DNA of 37,862 nucleotides from Burkholderiaceae bacterium (lineage in GTDB: Bacteria > Pseudomonadota > Gammaproteobacteria > Burkholderiales > Burkholderiaceae_E). The stretch's first letter is position 1; every line of letters begins with the position of its first letter. A program made the position numbers and the translations under genes. The notes under the pieces were generated by a model. It was not told the origin of the DNA and did not search any database. It saw only the letters and a list, made by a program, of their open reading frames with translations. Positions 22,610 to 30,627 of this stretch are shown here, piece by piece. Location of the stretch: positions 1-37,862 of the forward strand of contig JAGXFG010000031.1 of NCBI GenBank assembly GCA_024637395.1, written 5' to 3'.

Positions 22610-23827
22610 TCAGGCGGTCGCGATCGTCGCTTCGTTCTTGCCGGGGTCGGCCCCCCCCATCAGCTCGCCAATGCCCTTCAGTTCGTCGACCCGATCGCAC
22701 ACCGCCTTGATGATCATCAGGATCGGCGTCCCGAGCAGCAGACCCCACACTCCCCAGAGCCAGCCCCACGCGAGCACGCCGACAAATACCACGACGGCGC
22801 TCAGTCGGCTGGTACGGCTGGTGAGCCAGGGCGTGAACACATAGCCGCTCACGATGTGCAGCCCGAAGCTGATGCCAACGACAAGCCCGGCCTTCTCGAT
22901 GCTGCCGAACTGAGTCAGGGCGACCACCGCGGATGCGGCGGCGAGCGCAATCGAGCCCAGGTAGGGGATCAGATTCAACACGGCAGCCACCACGCCCCAG
23001 ACAGCGGCATGCTTCAGGCCAATGGCCCAGAAGGCGGCGGCGGTTGCAAGGCCCATGAGCACGCTGGTCAGTAACTGGACCGCCAGATAGCGCTGGATCT
23101 GTTGGGTGATTTCGTTCAATGCCTGCACGGTGATCCTGCGTTTGGCAAATGTAGGTCCGGCAATACGAGCCACCTTTCTTCGAAACGAATCTCCCGATGC
23201 GAGCAGGAAATAGGTGATGAAACACACTACGGTTACCTGGCCGATCGTCTCCGCCAATCGCAGGGCGCCAATCACCAGATAGTCCTTGATGTTGAACGCA
23301 GGCTTTTCGATCTGAACGCGGGAGACGCCTGCGCGCGTTGCGACCGGGTTAGCGGCGTCGCCTTCGGCGCTGGCCTTCTCCAACTGCGTGGCGGCCTTCT
23401 GGACCTTCTCGAGGTTGCCGTCAGGTCCCTTGCGCATGACGCGGGCCGATGCCCTCAGCTTGCCCGCCGCCACCGGCAGGGACTCGATGAAGTTGTCCAC
23501 CTCGTCGCGCAGCGTATACCCGGTCCAGCCGATACCGGAGAGGATTACGACGAGCACCAGCGCCGCGCCAACCGGCCGAGGAGTCCGCCAGCGGTGCAGG
23601 ACATCGACCAAGGGCGTCAGCGCATAACTGAACATCAGGCCGAGCATGATCGGGATGAATACGGCGCTCGCCCAATGGAGGGCGAACAGGCTGAGCAGGA
23701 CCGCAATGACGACCAGCGAGGTGCTGCGCAGGTCGACCGGCAGTTGCACCTGGGTGTGTTCGGACTCGTCGCTCTGCTGAACGGCGCCGTCCCCACCACC
23801 ACTATCCGGCGTAACAGGCGCCTCCAT
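22610..23827 (-). CDS. AI-2E family transporter (PerM-like)
   Basis: The 405-residue inner-membrane protein has the family's layout: paired N-terminal hydrophobic segments (STSLVVIAVLLSLFALHWA and ASAVFIPIMLGLMFSYALTP), a hydrophilic middle (DNFIESLPVAAGKLRASARV) and several C-terminal segments ending in GLLLGTPILMIIKAVCDRVD. AI-2E members include TqsA (autoinducer-2 export) and PerM-like or Na+/H+ antiporter-like proteins; the substrate here is unknown. The ATG at 23827 has GGAGG 10 bases upstream. A TTG at 23842 would add five residues. A loosely hydrophilic insertion (EKASAEGDAANPVATRAG) is visible in the soluble region. Confidence 0.85.
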   Translation of the reverse strand: MEAPVTPDSGGGDGAVQQSDESEHTQVQLPVDLRSTSLVVIAVLLSLFALHWASAVFIPIMLGLMFSYALTPLVDVLHRWRTPRPVGAALVLVVILSGIGWTGYTLRDEVDNFIESLPVAAGKLRASARVMRKGPDGNLEKVQKAATQLEKASAEGDAANPVATRAGVSRVQIEKPAFNIKDYLVIGALRLAETIGQVTVVCFITYFLLASGDSFRRKVARIAGPTFAKRRITVQALNEITQQIQRYLAVQLLTSVLMGLATAAAFWAIGLKHAAVWGVVAAVLNLIPYLGSIALAAASAVVALTQFGSIEKAGLVVGISFGLHIVSGYVFTPWLTSRTSRLSAVVVFVGVLAWGWLWGVWGLLLGTPILMIIKAVCDRVDELKGIGELMGGADPGKNEATIATA

Positions 23828-24020
23828 CAATTCGGCCTCCAATGAATGTTCTCGGCGATTGGCGGTTCGATCTGCCGAATTGTCTTGCTCCAGAACCGCT
23901 GCTTGATCGACGAGGCAGCTGGTCCGATCGTTGTTGATGGGAATACTTCTTGAGCCTGACTATAAGCCTCGGCGACGCTATGGAAGCAACTTCTTCAGAA
24001 TACGAGCCGCTCTTCATTGC

Positions 24021-24042
24021 GTCTGTGCGCTAGGGCGCAGAT
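24021..24042. promoter_or_regulatory. Copy 3 of the CTGTGCGCYAG motif, upstream of the AI-2E gene
   Basis: GTCTGTGCGCTAGGGCGCAG (24021-24040) contains the core CTGTGCGCTAG at 24023-24033 and the partial inverted half GCGCAG. It lies 196 bases upstream of the AI-2E start. The 10-base GTCTGTGCGC is identical to that of copy 2. The rest of the 239-base gap shows no confident promoter. Confidence 0.4.
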
Positions 24043-24066
24043 CGGCCGCTGACTCGCGGTGTTCAC

Positions 24067-24912
24067 TCACTCGGTGGCCGGAGCGGTCTGGGCGTAATTG
24101 AGCACTGCCACCATGGCGATACCACCGATCATATTGCCGAGCAGAGTGGGCAGGAAGAAATTGTAAAGCGCTGTTGGCAGCGGCGTAATACCCTGCAGCA
24201 CGGCGTAAAACGCCCCCGTGGAGCCGGCAATGATATGGGGAAACCCGCCGACAGCAATCAGGTAGGTGAGCAGGATAATCACCGCCAACCGGGCTGTTTC
24301 TGCGAAGGGTAGCAGCCATACCATCAGTGCGATCAACCAGCCGGCAAAAATAGCACGCACCAGGGTGAGGCTAAAGTTACTGTCGCTGACATGTCCCGCC
24401 AGTTGATGCAAGGCCGCAGTTGGCGTCTCGGACAGCACCACCCCGGTGGACAGCACCAGCGCAAAAAGCAGGGTACCCAACATATTGGCAAGCAGTACCA
24501 CCCCCCACAGGCGCAGGGTGTTGGCGGCCACTGACCAAGTCTTCTTGTGCAGTAATTCCAGCACCGGGGTCAGCGAGTTCTCGGTAAAAAGTTGCTGCCG
24601 TCCGAGGATCACCAGCACAAAACCCACCGAGTAGCCCAGCTTGGATAGCAGTGGGCGCCAGTCGCCGGCGGGAATGCCGCTAAGCAGCAGAGCCTCGGCA
24701 ATGAATGAGAAGCCCATCGACAGGCCCGCCGCCAGCCCGGAGAAGAACAGCGCCCGGTTGGTCCGCGCCAGTTCATCCTCCGCTTCCAGACGGATGGCCT
24801 CAAACACTACCGTAGCCGCCGGCGAGGTGCGATGGCGGGCGTCACGATGTTCGCGAGCAGTGAGATGAGCTGCGTCTGCCGCCTGCCTGTCAGCGCCGGA
24901 TTCTGATGCCAT
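24067..24912 (-). CDS. Formate/nitrite transporter (FNT) family channel
   Basis: The 281-residue membrane protein follows the FNT pattern: a hydrophilic N-terminus and six hydrophobic segments, with FFSGLAAGLSMGFSFIAEAL in the first. GRQQLFTENSLTPVLELLHK marks the extended loop, and GGFPHIIAGSTGAFYAVLQG and FFLPTLLGNMIGGIAMVAVL come near the end. FNT pentamers conduct formate, nitrite or hydrosulphide. The TENS motif in place of FocA's usual loop, and the long polar start, resemble the YfdC-like branch, whose substrate is not established. I chose the ATG at 24912; a GTG lies one codon upstream. Confidence 0.85.
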   Translation of the reverse strand: MASESGADRQAADAAHLTAREHRDARHRTSPAATVVFEAIRLEAEDELARTNRALFFSGLAAGLSMGFSFIAEALLLSGIPAGDWRPLLSKLGYSVGFVLVILGRQQLFTENSLTPVLELLHKKTWSVAANTLRLWGVVLLANMLGTLLFALVLSTGVVLSETPTAALHQLAGHVSDSNFSLTLVRAIFAGWLIALMVWLLPFAETARLAVIILLTYLIAVGGFPHIIAGSTGAFYAVLQGITPLPTALYNFFLPTLLGNMIGGIAMVAVLNYAQTAPATE

Positions 24913-25243
24913 CACCTAACTCCAGACTGCGTATCGAACGCTGCTGCCATTGGGTAAGACGCCAAGCCTCACTTATGGTTTTGGCGCCTGTTTGTTGTTG
25001 CCTGTCAGTGCCAGAGCCTACTCCCACTCGATTGTTTCCGAGGCCTTGAAACCCGCATGAATGCTGGTTTTCTTGGTGGCGATCATTCAGTTTTACCGTC
25101 GTTTATACCGTCAAAAAAAGACCGCTTTGCCGGGTGCGGGAGATGCACTCGGTTTGCGCGGCGGCTACTCCAGCCCATCAATCATCAACGAACGCTGCGA
25201 GCCAGCCAACCTGAAACTTTGGATTGTTCTGTTTTGTCGTAGC
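24913..25243. other. Gene-poor stretch spanning the left edge of the putative guaA island
   Basis: This 331-base region between the FNT gene and the antitoxin remnant contains the copied guaA 3' end (25018-25047). The right part (about 25080-25125 and 25190-25243) is AT-richer than its surroundings, with TACCGTC repeated at about 15-base spacing. A 22-codon minus-strand frame (25018-25086, MIATKKTSIHAGFK then ASETIEWE) uses the copied codons as its end; whether it is expressed is unknown. I see no other gene. Confidence 0.5.
25018..25047 (-). repeat. Copy of the guaA 3' end: candidate left attachment site
   Basis: On the minus strand this reads codons for ASETIEWE and a TAG stop. The real guaA ends in KPPATIEWE and TGA at 27396. 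ACTCCCACTCGAT (25020-25032) is identical to 27398-27410 in the same orientation, and the flanks are diverged. The 3' end of guaA is an established integration target of genomic islands, so this is a candidate att copy left by an integration event. No integrase lies in the window. Confidence 0.6.
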
Positions 25244-25522
25244 ATGGCTTCGACTGAACGCACCAAACTAAACTTCCTCTACAGGCAGTGGGCCCCGGGA
25301 ACCCCCTTGACGTCGGAGAATCTGGCGGCATTGGGTGTCTCTGCGGACCTGGCCGTTCACTACGCGCGCGCCGGCTGGCTTACCCGCTTGGCACGCGGGG
25401 TGTACCGTCGCCCCAAGGATACGCTGGATCTCCATGCCTGCCTGATCCTGCTGCAGCGCTCCATCGAGGGACTGCATGTCGGCGGCAAGTCGGCCCTCGA
25501 CTGGTACGGCGCGCGCCATTGA
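25244..25522 (+). pseudogene. Truncated AbiEi-type antitoxin (remnant)
   Basis: The 92-residue frame matches the N-terminal half of AbiEi-family antitoxins of the larger kind: PGTPLTSENLAALGVSADLA and VHYARAGWLTRLARGVYRRP form the winged-helix part, then LQRSIEGLHVGGKSALDWYG. Family members continue for well over 100 residues past this last motif. Here the frame stops two codons later (ARH*), exactly where sequence of a different gene begins. It is on the opposite strand to the intact AbiE pair and belongs to a different AbiEi subtype. No matching toxin gene is present. It is probably non-functional. Confidence 0.65.
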
Positions 25523-25599
25523 GTGCCGTTCGCATCCAGCAGCGCGAGGAGCCGGGCGTTTTCGGCCTTTAACTCCGCCGATGGATCGCGTTCAACCAT
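25523..25599 (-). pseudogene. 5' fragment of an unidentified gene with a helical N-terminus
   Basis: The minus-strand frame from the ATG at 25599 gives MVERDPSAELKAENARLLAL, then LDANG, and then runs straight into antisense antitoxin sequence at about 25522. The Leu/Ala/Glu-rich opening (ELKAENARLLALLDANG) resembles the short coiled start of some large helicase/primase proteins, including TOTE-type conflict proteins, but it is too short to be sure. It marks a recombination or deletion junction with the truncated antitoxin. Confidence 0.35.
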
Positions 25600-25646
25600 G
25601 GGCTCCATAATCGGCAATCAAGTCGTCCATATCATTGCGCACGCAG

Positions 25647-26525
25647 CTACGAGTCCCGCGACGTCAGAAGCCCCGGAAATCCTTTTTCACGCAATTCTTC
25701 GAGCACCGCTTCCGCGAGCTTCCACCCCTCCCCGCCCATCCTCGCGATCAGCTCTATCCAAACCCGCTCGAAGGCATGGATCGCATCCAGTTCTCCAAAT
25801 TGAATCCCCACTGGCAGCAACGGAGTGATGTCTTCGGTCAGGCTCCGTGTGAGCTTTTCAAGCATGCGCTGCTCGGCCATCGCGCGCGTGATCGGCTTGC
25901 CTTCCAGTGCCAGATAATGGTCAAAGCATGCGATGACTTTTTCCGGGGCCAGCGGAAGTTGCTCCAGTCCCTGATGCAAATCGAACAGGTCGCGGCTCGC
26001 GCGTCGCTGCAGCAACGCGCGCAGCTTCGTACCGAACAGCTCCGCGGGCTCGAAAGACGCGATCTCGGTCTTTCCTCGGTACCAGTCATTTTCGAATGCA
26101 AAGGGATACCGCTTGATGCCGAGCAGGTTCGTGTGCTCCCGGGTGTTGATCTCGACCCTGAGCTTGAGCTTTGCCTGGGAATCGACCTCGGGTGTGAACT
26201 TGAACACCAAATGCATCGAGTGCCCTGCCTGCTCTCGCTGACACCTTCCAAGCCACGACAATGCTTCGCGGATCGCGTCGACCGTCGCACCGATGGGCTC
26301 AGCCTTCACTTGCACGAGATCGATGTCTTCCGAATAGCGCAGCGGCTGCTTGAACAGCAGTTTGTGGATCGCCGTTCCACCCCGGAACGCTATCTTGCCC
26401 TTCAGCGCCGGCGCATTGAACAGGTCGCACAGCGCGCGGCTGATGATCAGGTCCTGCTCGACCTGCCTCAAGTCCGGCCAAGGTGCCATGACACTCCAAG
26501 CCTGCAGGAAGGCGGTGGGAATCAT
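25647..26525 (-). CDS. AbiEii/AbiGii-family nucleotidyltransferase toxin
   Basis: The 292-residue protein has the nucleotidyltransferase fold of AbiEii toxins: FRGGTAIHKLL (GGT at 49-51), RYSEDIDLV with the metal-binding Asp67 and Asp69, and Glu125 in LRVEIN. The family's GTKLRALLQRRASRDLFDLH motif (165-184) carries Lys167 and Asp179. Type IV AbiE toxins cause reversible growth arrest and phage abortive infection; some relatives modify tRNA. The gene overlaps the upstream antitoxin gene by four bases (ATGA), the usual AbiE arrangement. All key residues are present, so it looks active. Confidence 0.88.
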   Translation of the reverse strand: MIPTAFLQAWSVMAPWPDLRQVEQDLIISRALCDLFNAPALKGKIAFRGGTAIHKLLFKQPLRYSEDIDLVQVKAEPIGATVDAIREALSWLGRCQREQAGHSMHLVFKFTPEVDSQAKLKLRVEINTREHTNLLGIKRYPFAFENDWYRGKTEIASFEPAELFGTKLRALLQRRASRDLFDLHQGLEQLPLAPEKVIACFDHYLALEGKPITRAMAEQRMLEKLTRSLTEDITPLLPVGIQFGELDAIHAFERVWIELIARMGGEGWKLAEAVLEELREKGFPGLLTSRDS

Positions 26526-27340
26526 TCTGCGACTTCCACCGTTTCATTGATCGTGAGCTTCCACTTGGCGTTTCTCTCGTGAACCTGCGCCAGTGCTGCC
26601 ACGATGGGCTTCACGGCGGGATTCAGTGACAACATCGTCTTGGCTTGCCTGACAAAGGGCTCCAGCGCGCGAGCTTGGCGACCGTGACCCGCCCATTCGA
26701 GCAAGTAGCCGAGCCGACGTACAGCCGAGTTTTCGTACGCGGCAGCCGCCGTTGCCAGCGTGCGCGGATTGGCTTTTGCGCCGATATCCTTGACGATTTG
26801 CGCGACGCCGTTGATGCCGGCCGCCTTGTGGAAGTAGCGCACGCAGTCGAGCAGCGTCAGCTCGATGCCGGCCACCTTGGCGAAGCCGGCATCGCTCTTC
26901 ATCTGACGGACCAGCTCGGGCTTGTTGAGTTGAGCGAATGCCTCGGGGCTCTGATAGAGGAACCGCAGGCCGTGACGACCCAGGTCTATGTCACGCAGCT
27001 GCCTCGGGACGACGACCTGGAAGACCATACTAGCCTGATGCGACGAGCCGTGGAATGCCGCCGCGCGCAGCAGCGAAATGCGGTAGTCGATCCCTTGATG
27101 CTTCATCAGCGGGTCGATCCACTTCACGGGGTCGGGCGCGCCGGCGATCTGGTCTTCCGGGCGCAGGATGAGATAGAAGCCGTGCCTGGGATTCACCAGA
27201 CGGCGCTTCTTGATCGAGCGCGTGATCGCTGCGGCGAACGCCGCTGGCTTCAGCTCAAGCGCAGCGAGAGCCTCATCCCCGGAAAAGTAGGCGCGGCCGC
27301 GAGCAAGTAGATCGTCGAGATAGACATCTAGTGAAGCCAT
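26522..27340 (-). CDS. AbiEi-family antitoxin with N-terminal winged helix
   Basis: The 272-residue protein is placed directly upstream of the AbiEii toxin. The N-terminus (LDDLLARGRAYFSGDEALAA, then KKRRLVNPRHGFYLILRPED) is a winged helix-turn-helix, as in AbiEi proteins that repress their own operon. The rest carries the AbiEi C-terminal pattern (GIDYRISLLRAAAFHGSSHQ, FLYQSPEAFAQLN, AGIELTLLDCVRYFHKAAGI, AVRRLGYLLEWAG). The ATG at 27340 has no ribosome-binding site; a strong promoter ends five bases before it, so the message may be leaderless. It lies 55 bases from the guaA stop. Confidence 0.87.
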   Translation of the reverse strand: MASLDVYLDDLLARGRAYFSGDEALAALELKPAAFAAAITRSIKKRRLVNPRHGFYLILRPEDQIAGAPDPVKWIDPLMKHQGIDYRISLLRAAAFHGSSHQASMVFQVVVPRQLRDIDLGRHGLRFLYQSPEAFAQLNKPELVRQMKSDAGFAKVAGIELTLLDCVRYFHKAAGINGVAQIVKDIGAKANPRTLATAAAAYENSAVRRLGYLLEWAGHGRQARALEPFVRQAKTMLSLNPAVKPIVAALAQVHERNAKWKLTINETVEVAE

Positions 27341-27345
27341 GCCAT

Positions 27346-27374
27346 AACATATGCGAAACTCAACACAATATCAA
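27346..27374 (-). promoter_or_regulatory. Sigma-70-type promoter of the antitoxin-toxin operon
   Basis: On the minus strand TTGATA (27369-27374) and TATGTT (27346-27351) are separated by exactly 17 bases. Five bases lie between the -10 hexamer and the antitoxin ATG, so transcription would begin at or near the start codon. No clear inverted-repeat operator is visible in this short region. Confidence 0.6.
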
Positions 27375-27395
27375 GAGTTTTGCATGTGATATGGG

Positions 27396-28988
27396 TCACT
27401 CCCACTCGATCGTCGCGGGCGGCTTGCCGGAGATGTCGTAGACGACCCGATTGACGCCCCGGACCTCGTTGATGATGCGATTCGACACCCGCGCCAGCAG
27501 TTCGTGGGGCAGGTGGGCCCAGTGGGCGGTCATGAAGTCCTGGGTCTGGACGGCGCGCAGGGCCACGACGTACTCGTAGGTGCGGCCGTCACCCATCACG
27601 CCGACCGACTTCACGGGCAGAAACACCGCAAACGCCTGGGCGGTCTTGTCGTACCAGGTCTCGCCGTCGAGATCCTTGGTGCCCCGCAACTCCGCGATGA
27701 AGATGGCATCGGCCTGACGCAGCATCTGGGCAAACTCGGCGCGAACTTCGCCGAGAATCCGCACTCCCAGCCCCGGGCCAGGGAACGGATGACGGTAGAC
27801 CATCTCGCGCGGCAACCCCAGCGCAACGCCGAGTTCGCGGACCTCGTCCTTGAACAGATCGCGCAGCGGCTCGAGCAGCTTGAGGTGGAGGGTCTCGGGC
27901 AGTCCGCCGACGTTGTGATGCGACTTGATGCTTTGCGCCTTCTTGCTCTTGGCGCCGGCCGACTCGATCACGTCGGGATAGATAGTCCCCTGCGCCAGCC
28001 ATTTCGCGTCGGCGATCTTCGCCGCCTCGCGCTGGAAGACCTCGACGAATTCCCCGCCGATGATCTTGCGCTTGGCCTCTGGGTCGCTGACGCCGGCGAG
28101 CTTGCCGAGGAAGTCATCCGCCGCGTCGACATGAATCACATTGAGGCCCATGTTGCGATCGAACGTTTCCATCACCTGCTCGGCCTCGCCCTGGCGCAAC
28201 AGCCCGTGATCGACGAACACGCAGGTTAAACGCTCACCGATGGCGCGATGAATCAGGGCTGCCGCCACTGAAGAATCGACCCCTCCCGAGAGGCCGAGGA
28301 TGACGTGCTCGCCAGCAACCTGGGCGCGGATCCTGGCCACCGCCTCCTCGACAAAACCGGGCATGGTCCAGTCCGGCCCGGCACCGCAGATCTCGAGCAC
28401 GAAGCGCTCGTACATCGCCCGCCCCTGGCGGGTGTGGGTGACCTCCGGATGCCATTGCACGCCGTAGTAGCGGCGCTCGTCATCGGCAATGCCGGCGATC
28501 GGACAGCTGGCCGTGGCGGCCATCAGCCGGAAGCCGGCGGGCATTTCTACCACCTTGTCGCCATGGCTCATCCACACGTCGAGCATCGCGTGGCCATCCG
28601 GAGTCCGGAAGTCCTCGATGCCGTCGAGCAGCCGGGTGTGTCCGTGGGCCCGGACCTGGGCGTGGCCAAACTCGCGGACAGCGCCCGCCGCCACGGTTCC
28701 ACCGAGTTGCGCCGCCATTGCCTGCATGCCGTAACAGATGCCCAGCAGCGGTACCCCCGACTGGAGAATTTGGGGCGCGACCCGGGGCCACTGCTCGGCG
28801 GTAACCGATTCCGGTCCGCCCGAAAGAATCACGCCTCGCAATGATCCTTCGGCCAGCCAGGATTCGAGCGTGGCGACGCAATCGTCACAGGGGTGAATCT
28901 CGCAGTAGACGTGCAGTTCCCGGATCCGGCGCGCGATGAGCTGCGTCACCTGCGAGCCGAAATCGACAATCAGGATCTTGTCGTGCAT
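27396..28988 (-). CDS. guaA: GMP synthase (glutamine-hydrolysing)
   Basis: GuaA converts XMP to GMP using ATP and glutamine. The 530-residue protein has the class I amidotransferase domain with catalytic Cys85 (GICYGMQ), His180 and Glu182 (WHPE). The ATP-pyrophosphatase loop SGGVDSS is at 234-240, and the C-terminal dimerisation domain ends in PPATIEWE. I use the ATG at 28988 ([13 protein letters not shown]), which matches the usual N-terminus; a GTG at 29003 adds five residues. It follows guaB by 15 bases in the standard guaBA order. Its 3' end is intact but duplicated at 25018. Confidence 0.95.
   Translation of the reverse strand: MHDKILIVDFGSQVTQLIARRIRELHVYCEIHPCDDCVATLESWLAEGSLRGVILSGGPESVTAEQWPRVAPQILQSGVPLLGICYGMQAMAAQLGGTVAAGAVREFGHAQVRAHGHTRLLDGIEDFRTPDGHAMLDVWMSHGDKVVEMPAGFRLMAATASCPIAGIADDERRYYGVQWHPEVTHTRQGRAMYERFVLEICGAGPDWTMPGFVEEAVARIRAQVAGEHVILGLSGGVDSSVAAALIHRAIGERLTCVFVDHGLLRQGEAEQVMETFDRNMGLNVIHVDAADDFLGKLAGVSDPEAKRKIIGGEFVEVFQREAAKIADAKWLAQGTIYPDVIESAGAKSKKAQSIKSHHNVGGLPETLHLKLLEPLRDLFKDEVRELGVALGLPREMVYRHPFPGPGLGVRILGEVRAEFAQMLRQADAIFIAELRGTKDLDGETWYDKTAQAFAVFLPVKSVGVMGDGRTYEYVVALRAVQTQDFMTAHWAHLPHELLARVSNRIINEVRGVNRVVYDISGKPPATIEWE
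27398..27410 (-). repeat. guaA 3' end repeat: candidate right attachment site
   Basis: ACTCCCACTCGAT, identical to 25020-25032 and in the same orientation, covers the codons for IEWE at the end of guaA and the first two bases of its TGA stop. Together the two copies bound 2.38 kb containing the AbiE pair and gene fragments. Confidence 0.6.
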
Positions 28989-29003
28989 GGCAGGTGTGGC
29001 CAC

Positions 29004-30467
29004 CTATTCGATGTGGTAATTGGGCGCTTCCTTCGTGATCTGCACGTCATGAACGTGCGATTCGCGAATGCCGGCTGCCGAAATCTGGACGAATTGGGCG
29101 CGCTCGCGCATCTGCTCGATCGAGCCGCAGCCACAGTAGCCCATGCTGGCACGGACCCCGCCACAAAGCTGGTAGATGATTGCCACTACCGAGCCCTTGT
29201 AAGGAACCCGACCCTCGATGCCTTCCGGCACCAGTTTGTCGATGTTGGCCGTCGAGTCCTGGAAGTAGCGATCGGCGGCGCCATCGCTCATTGCCCCCAA
29301 CGAGCCCATTCCACGGTAGCTCTTGTACGAGCGTCCCTGATACAGGATCACCTCGCCAGGCGCTTCCTCGGTCCCGGCGAACATCGATCCCAGCATCACC
29401 GAGTCGGCACCGGCGGCGATCGCCTTGGCGACGTCGCCCGAATAGCGTACGCCGCCGTCGGCGATCATCGGCACACCCGAGCCTGCGAGCCCCCGGGCGA
29501 CGTCCTCGATCGCCGAGATCTGCGGCACCCCGACCCCGGCGATGATCCGGGTGGTACATATCGATCCCGGCCCGATGCCGACCTTCACCCCGTCGGCCCC
29601 GGCCTCTATCATGGCCCGGGCGGCCTCGGCGGTGGCGATATTGCCGCCGATCACATCGACGTCGGGGAAGTTTTCCTTGATCCAGCGGATCCGATTGAGC
29701 ACCCCGAGGGTGTGCCCATGGGCGGTGTCGACGATGATCGCGTCCACACCGGCTCGAGCAAGGCGTTCCACCCGCTCATCGGTATCACCCGCCACGCCGA
29801 CCGCGGCACCGACGCGCAACTTGCCCTGGGAATCCTTGGCGGCATTGGGATGCTCGGTAGCCTTGACGATGTCCTTGACGGTCATCAGGCCGCGCAACTG
29901 GAAACCCTGGTCGACGATCAGCACCCGCTCGAGCCGGTGCTGATGCATCAGCGCCTGCCCGTCCTCGGGAGTGGCCCCCTCGAGCACCGTTACCAGCCGT
30001 TCGCGCGTGGTCATGATGTTGCGCACCGGCTCTTCGAACCTGGTTTCGAAGCGTAGGTCCCGGTTGGTGACGATCCCCTCGACAGTGCCGTCGGAGCCGA
30101 GCACCGGGAAGCCGGAAATCTTGTGCTGGCGCGCCAGAGCTATGACGTCGCGGACCTTCATGTCGGGCGAAACCGTGATCGGATCACGCAGGATCCCGGT
30201 TTCGTAGCGCTTGACCTTGGAAACCTCGGCCGCCTGGCGCTCTGGCGAAAGGTTCTTGTGGACAACACCAAACCCGCCTTCCTGCGCAATCGCGATGGCC
30301 AGTTCGGCCTCGGTGACGGTATCCATCGCCGCCGACACCAGCGGGATGCCCAGCAGGATGTTGCGTGACAAACGCGTTTTCAGCGAAGCGTCTCGCGGGA
30401 GAATGTCCGAGTACGCCGGTACCAGCAGGACGTCGTCAAACGTCAGTGCCTTTCTTGACAGTCGCAT
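29004..30467 (-). CDS. guaB: Inosine-5'-monophosphate dehydrogenase
   Basis: GuaB oxidises IMP to XMP with NAD+, the first step to guanine nucleotides. The 487-residue protein has the N-terminal [16 protein letters not shown], two CBS domains (about 95-205), and the catalytic loop [11 protein letters not shown] with Cys304. The flap region and [30 protein letters not shown] also fit. The start [10 protein letters not shown] is the family start; the open frame upstream to 30596 is not needed. GGTGGGG precedes the ATG. It is followed by guaA after 15 bases, forming the guaBA operon. Confidence 0.96.
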   Translation of the reverse strand: MRLSRKALTFDDVLLVPAYSDILPRDASLKTRLSRNILLGIPLVSAAMDTVTEAELAIAIAQEGGFGVVHKNLSPERQAAEVSKVKRYETGILRDPITVSPDMKVRDVIALARQHKISGFPVLGSDGTVEGIVTNRDLRFETRFEEPVRNIMTTRERLVTVLEGATPEDGQALMHQHRLERVLIVDQGFQLRGLMTVKDIVKATEHPNAAKDSQGKLRVGAAVGVAGDTDERVERLARAGVDAIIVDTAHGHTLGVLNRIRWIKENFPDVDVIGGNIATAEAARAMIEAGADGVKVGIGPGSICTTRIIAGVGVPQISAIEDVARGLAGSGVPMIADGGVRYSGDVAKAIAAGADSVMLGSMFAGTEEAPGEVILYQGRSYKSYRGMGSLGAMSDGAADRYFQDSTANIDKLVPEGIEGRVPYKGSVVAIIYQLCGGVRASMGYCGCGSIEQMRERAQFVQISAAGIRESHVHDVQITKEAPNYHIE

Positions 30468-30492
30468 AAACCCCACCCCCGCGCAAAGTGGC

Positions 30493-30498
30493 ATTATA
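30493..30498 (-). promoter_or_regulatory. Consensus -10 hexamer upstream of guaB
   Basis: The minus strand reads TATAAT here, 25 bases upstream of the guaB start codon, giving a leader of about 20 bases. A good -35 element at normal spacing is not visible (GTCCAG at 17 bases), so an activator may be needed or the match may be chance. Confidence 0.45.
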
Positions 30499-30627
30499 GC
30501 CAAGGGGGCACCGGGCTGGACGGGGAATACCATACAGCCCGCGCCAACCTCCCCCCATCGGTTGCCAGGCCCTGAGCCACGGATGTCCGGCGACAATCCG
30601 GCTTACGCAGACTCAGTGACAGATCGC

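Noticed and set aside
25018-27410. The AbiE block as a complete mobile element
   Set aside because: No integrase, transposase or terminal inverted repeats were found. Only the 13-base direct repeats support past integration, so I report a decayed island and not an active one.
27504-28229. 241-codon plus-strand frame inside guaA
   Set aside because: Complete antisense shadow of a certain housekeeping gene.
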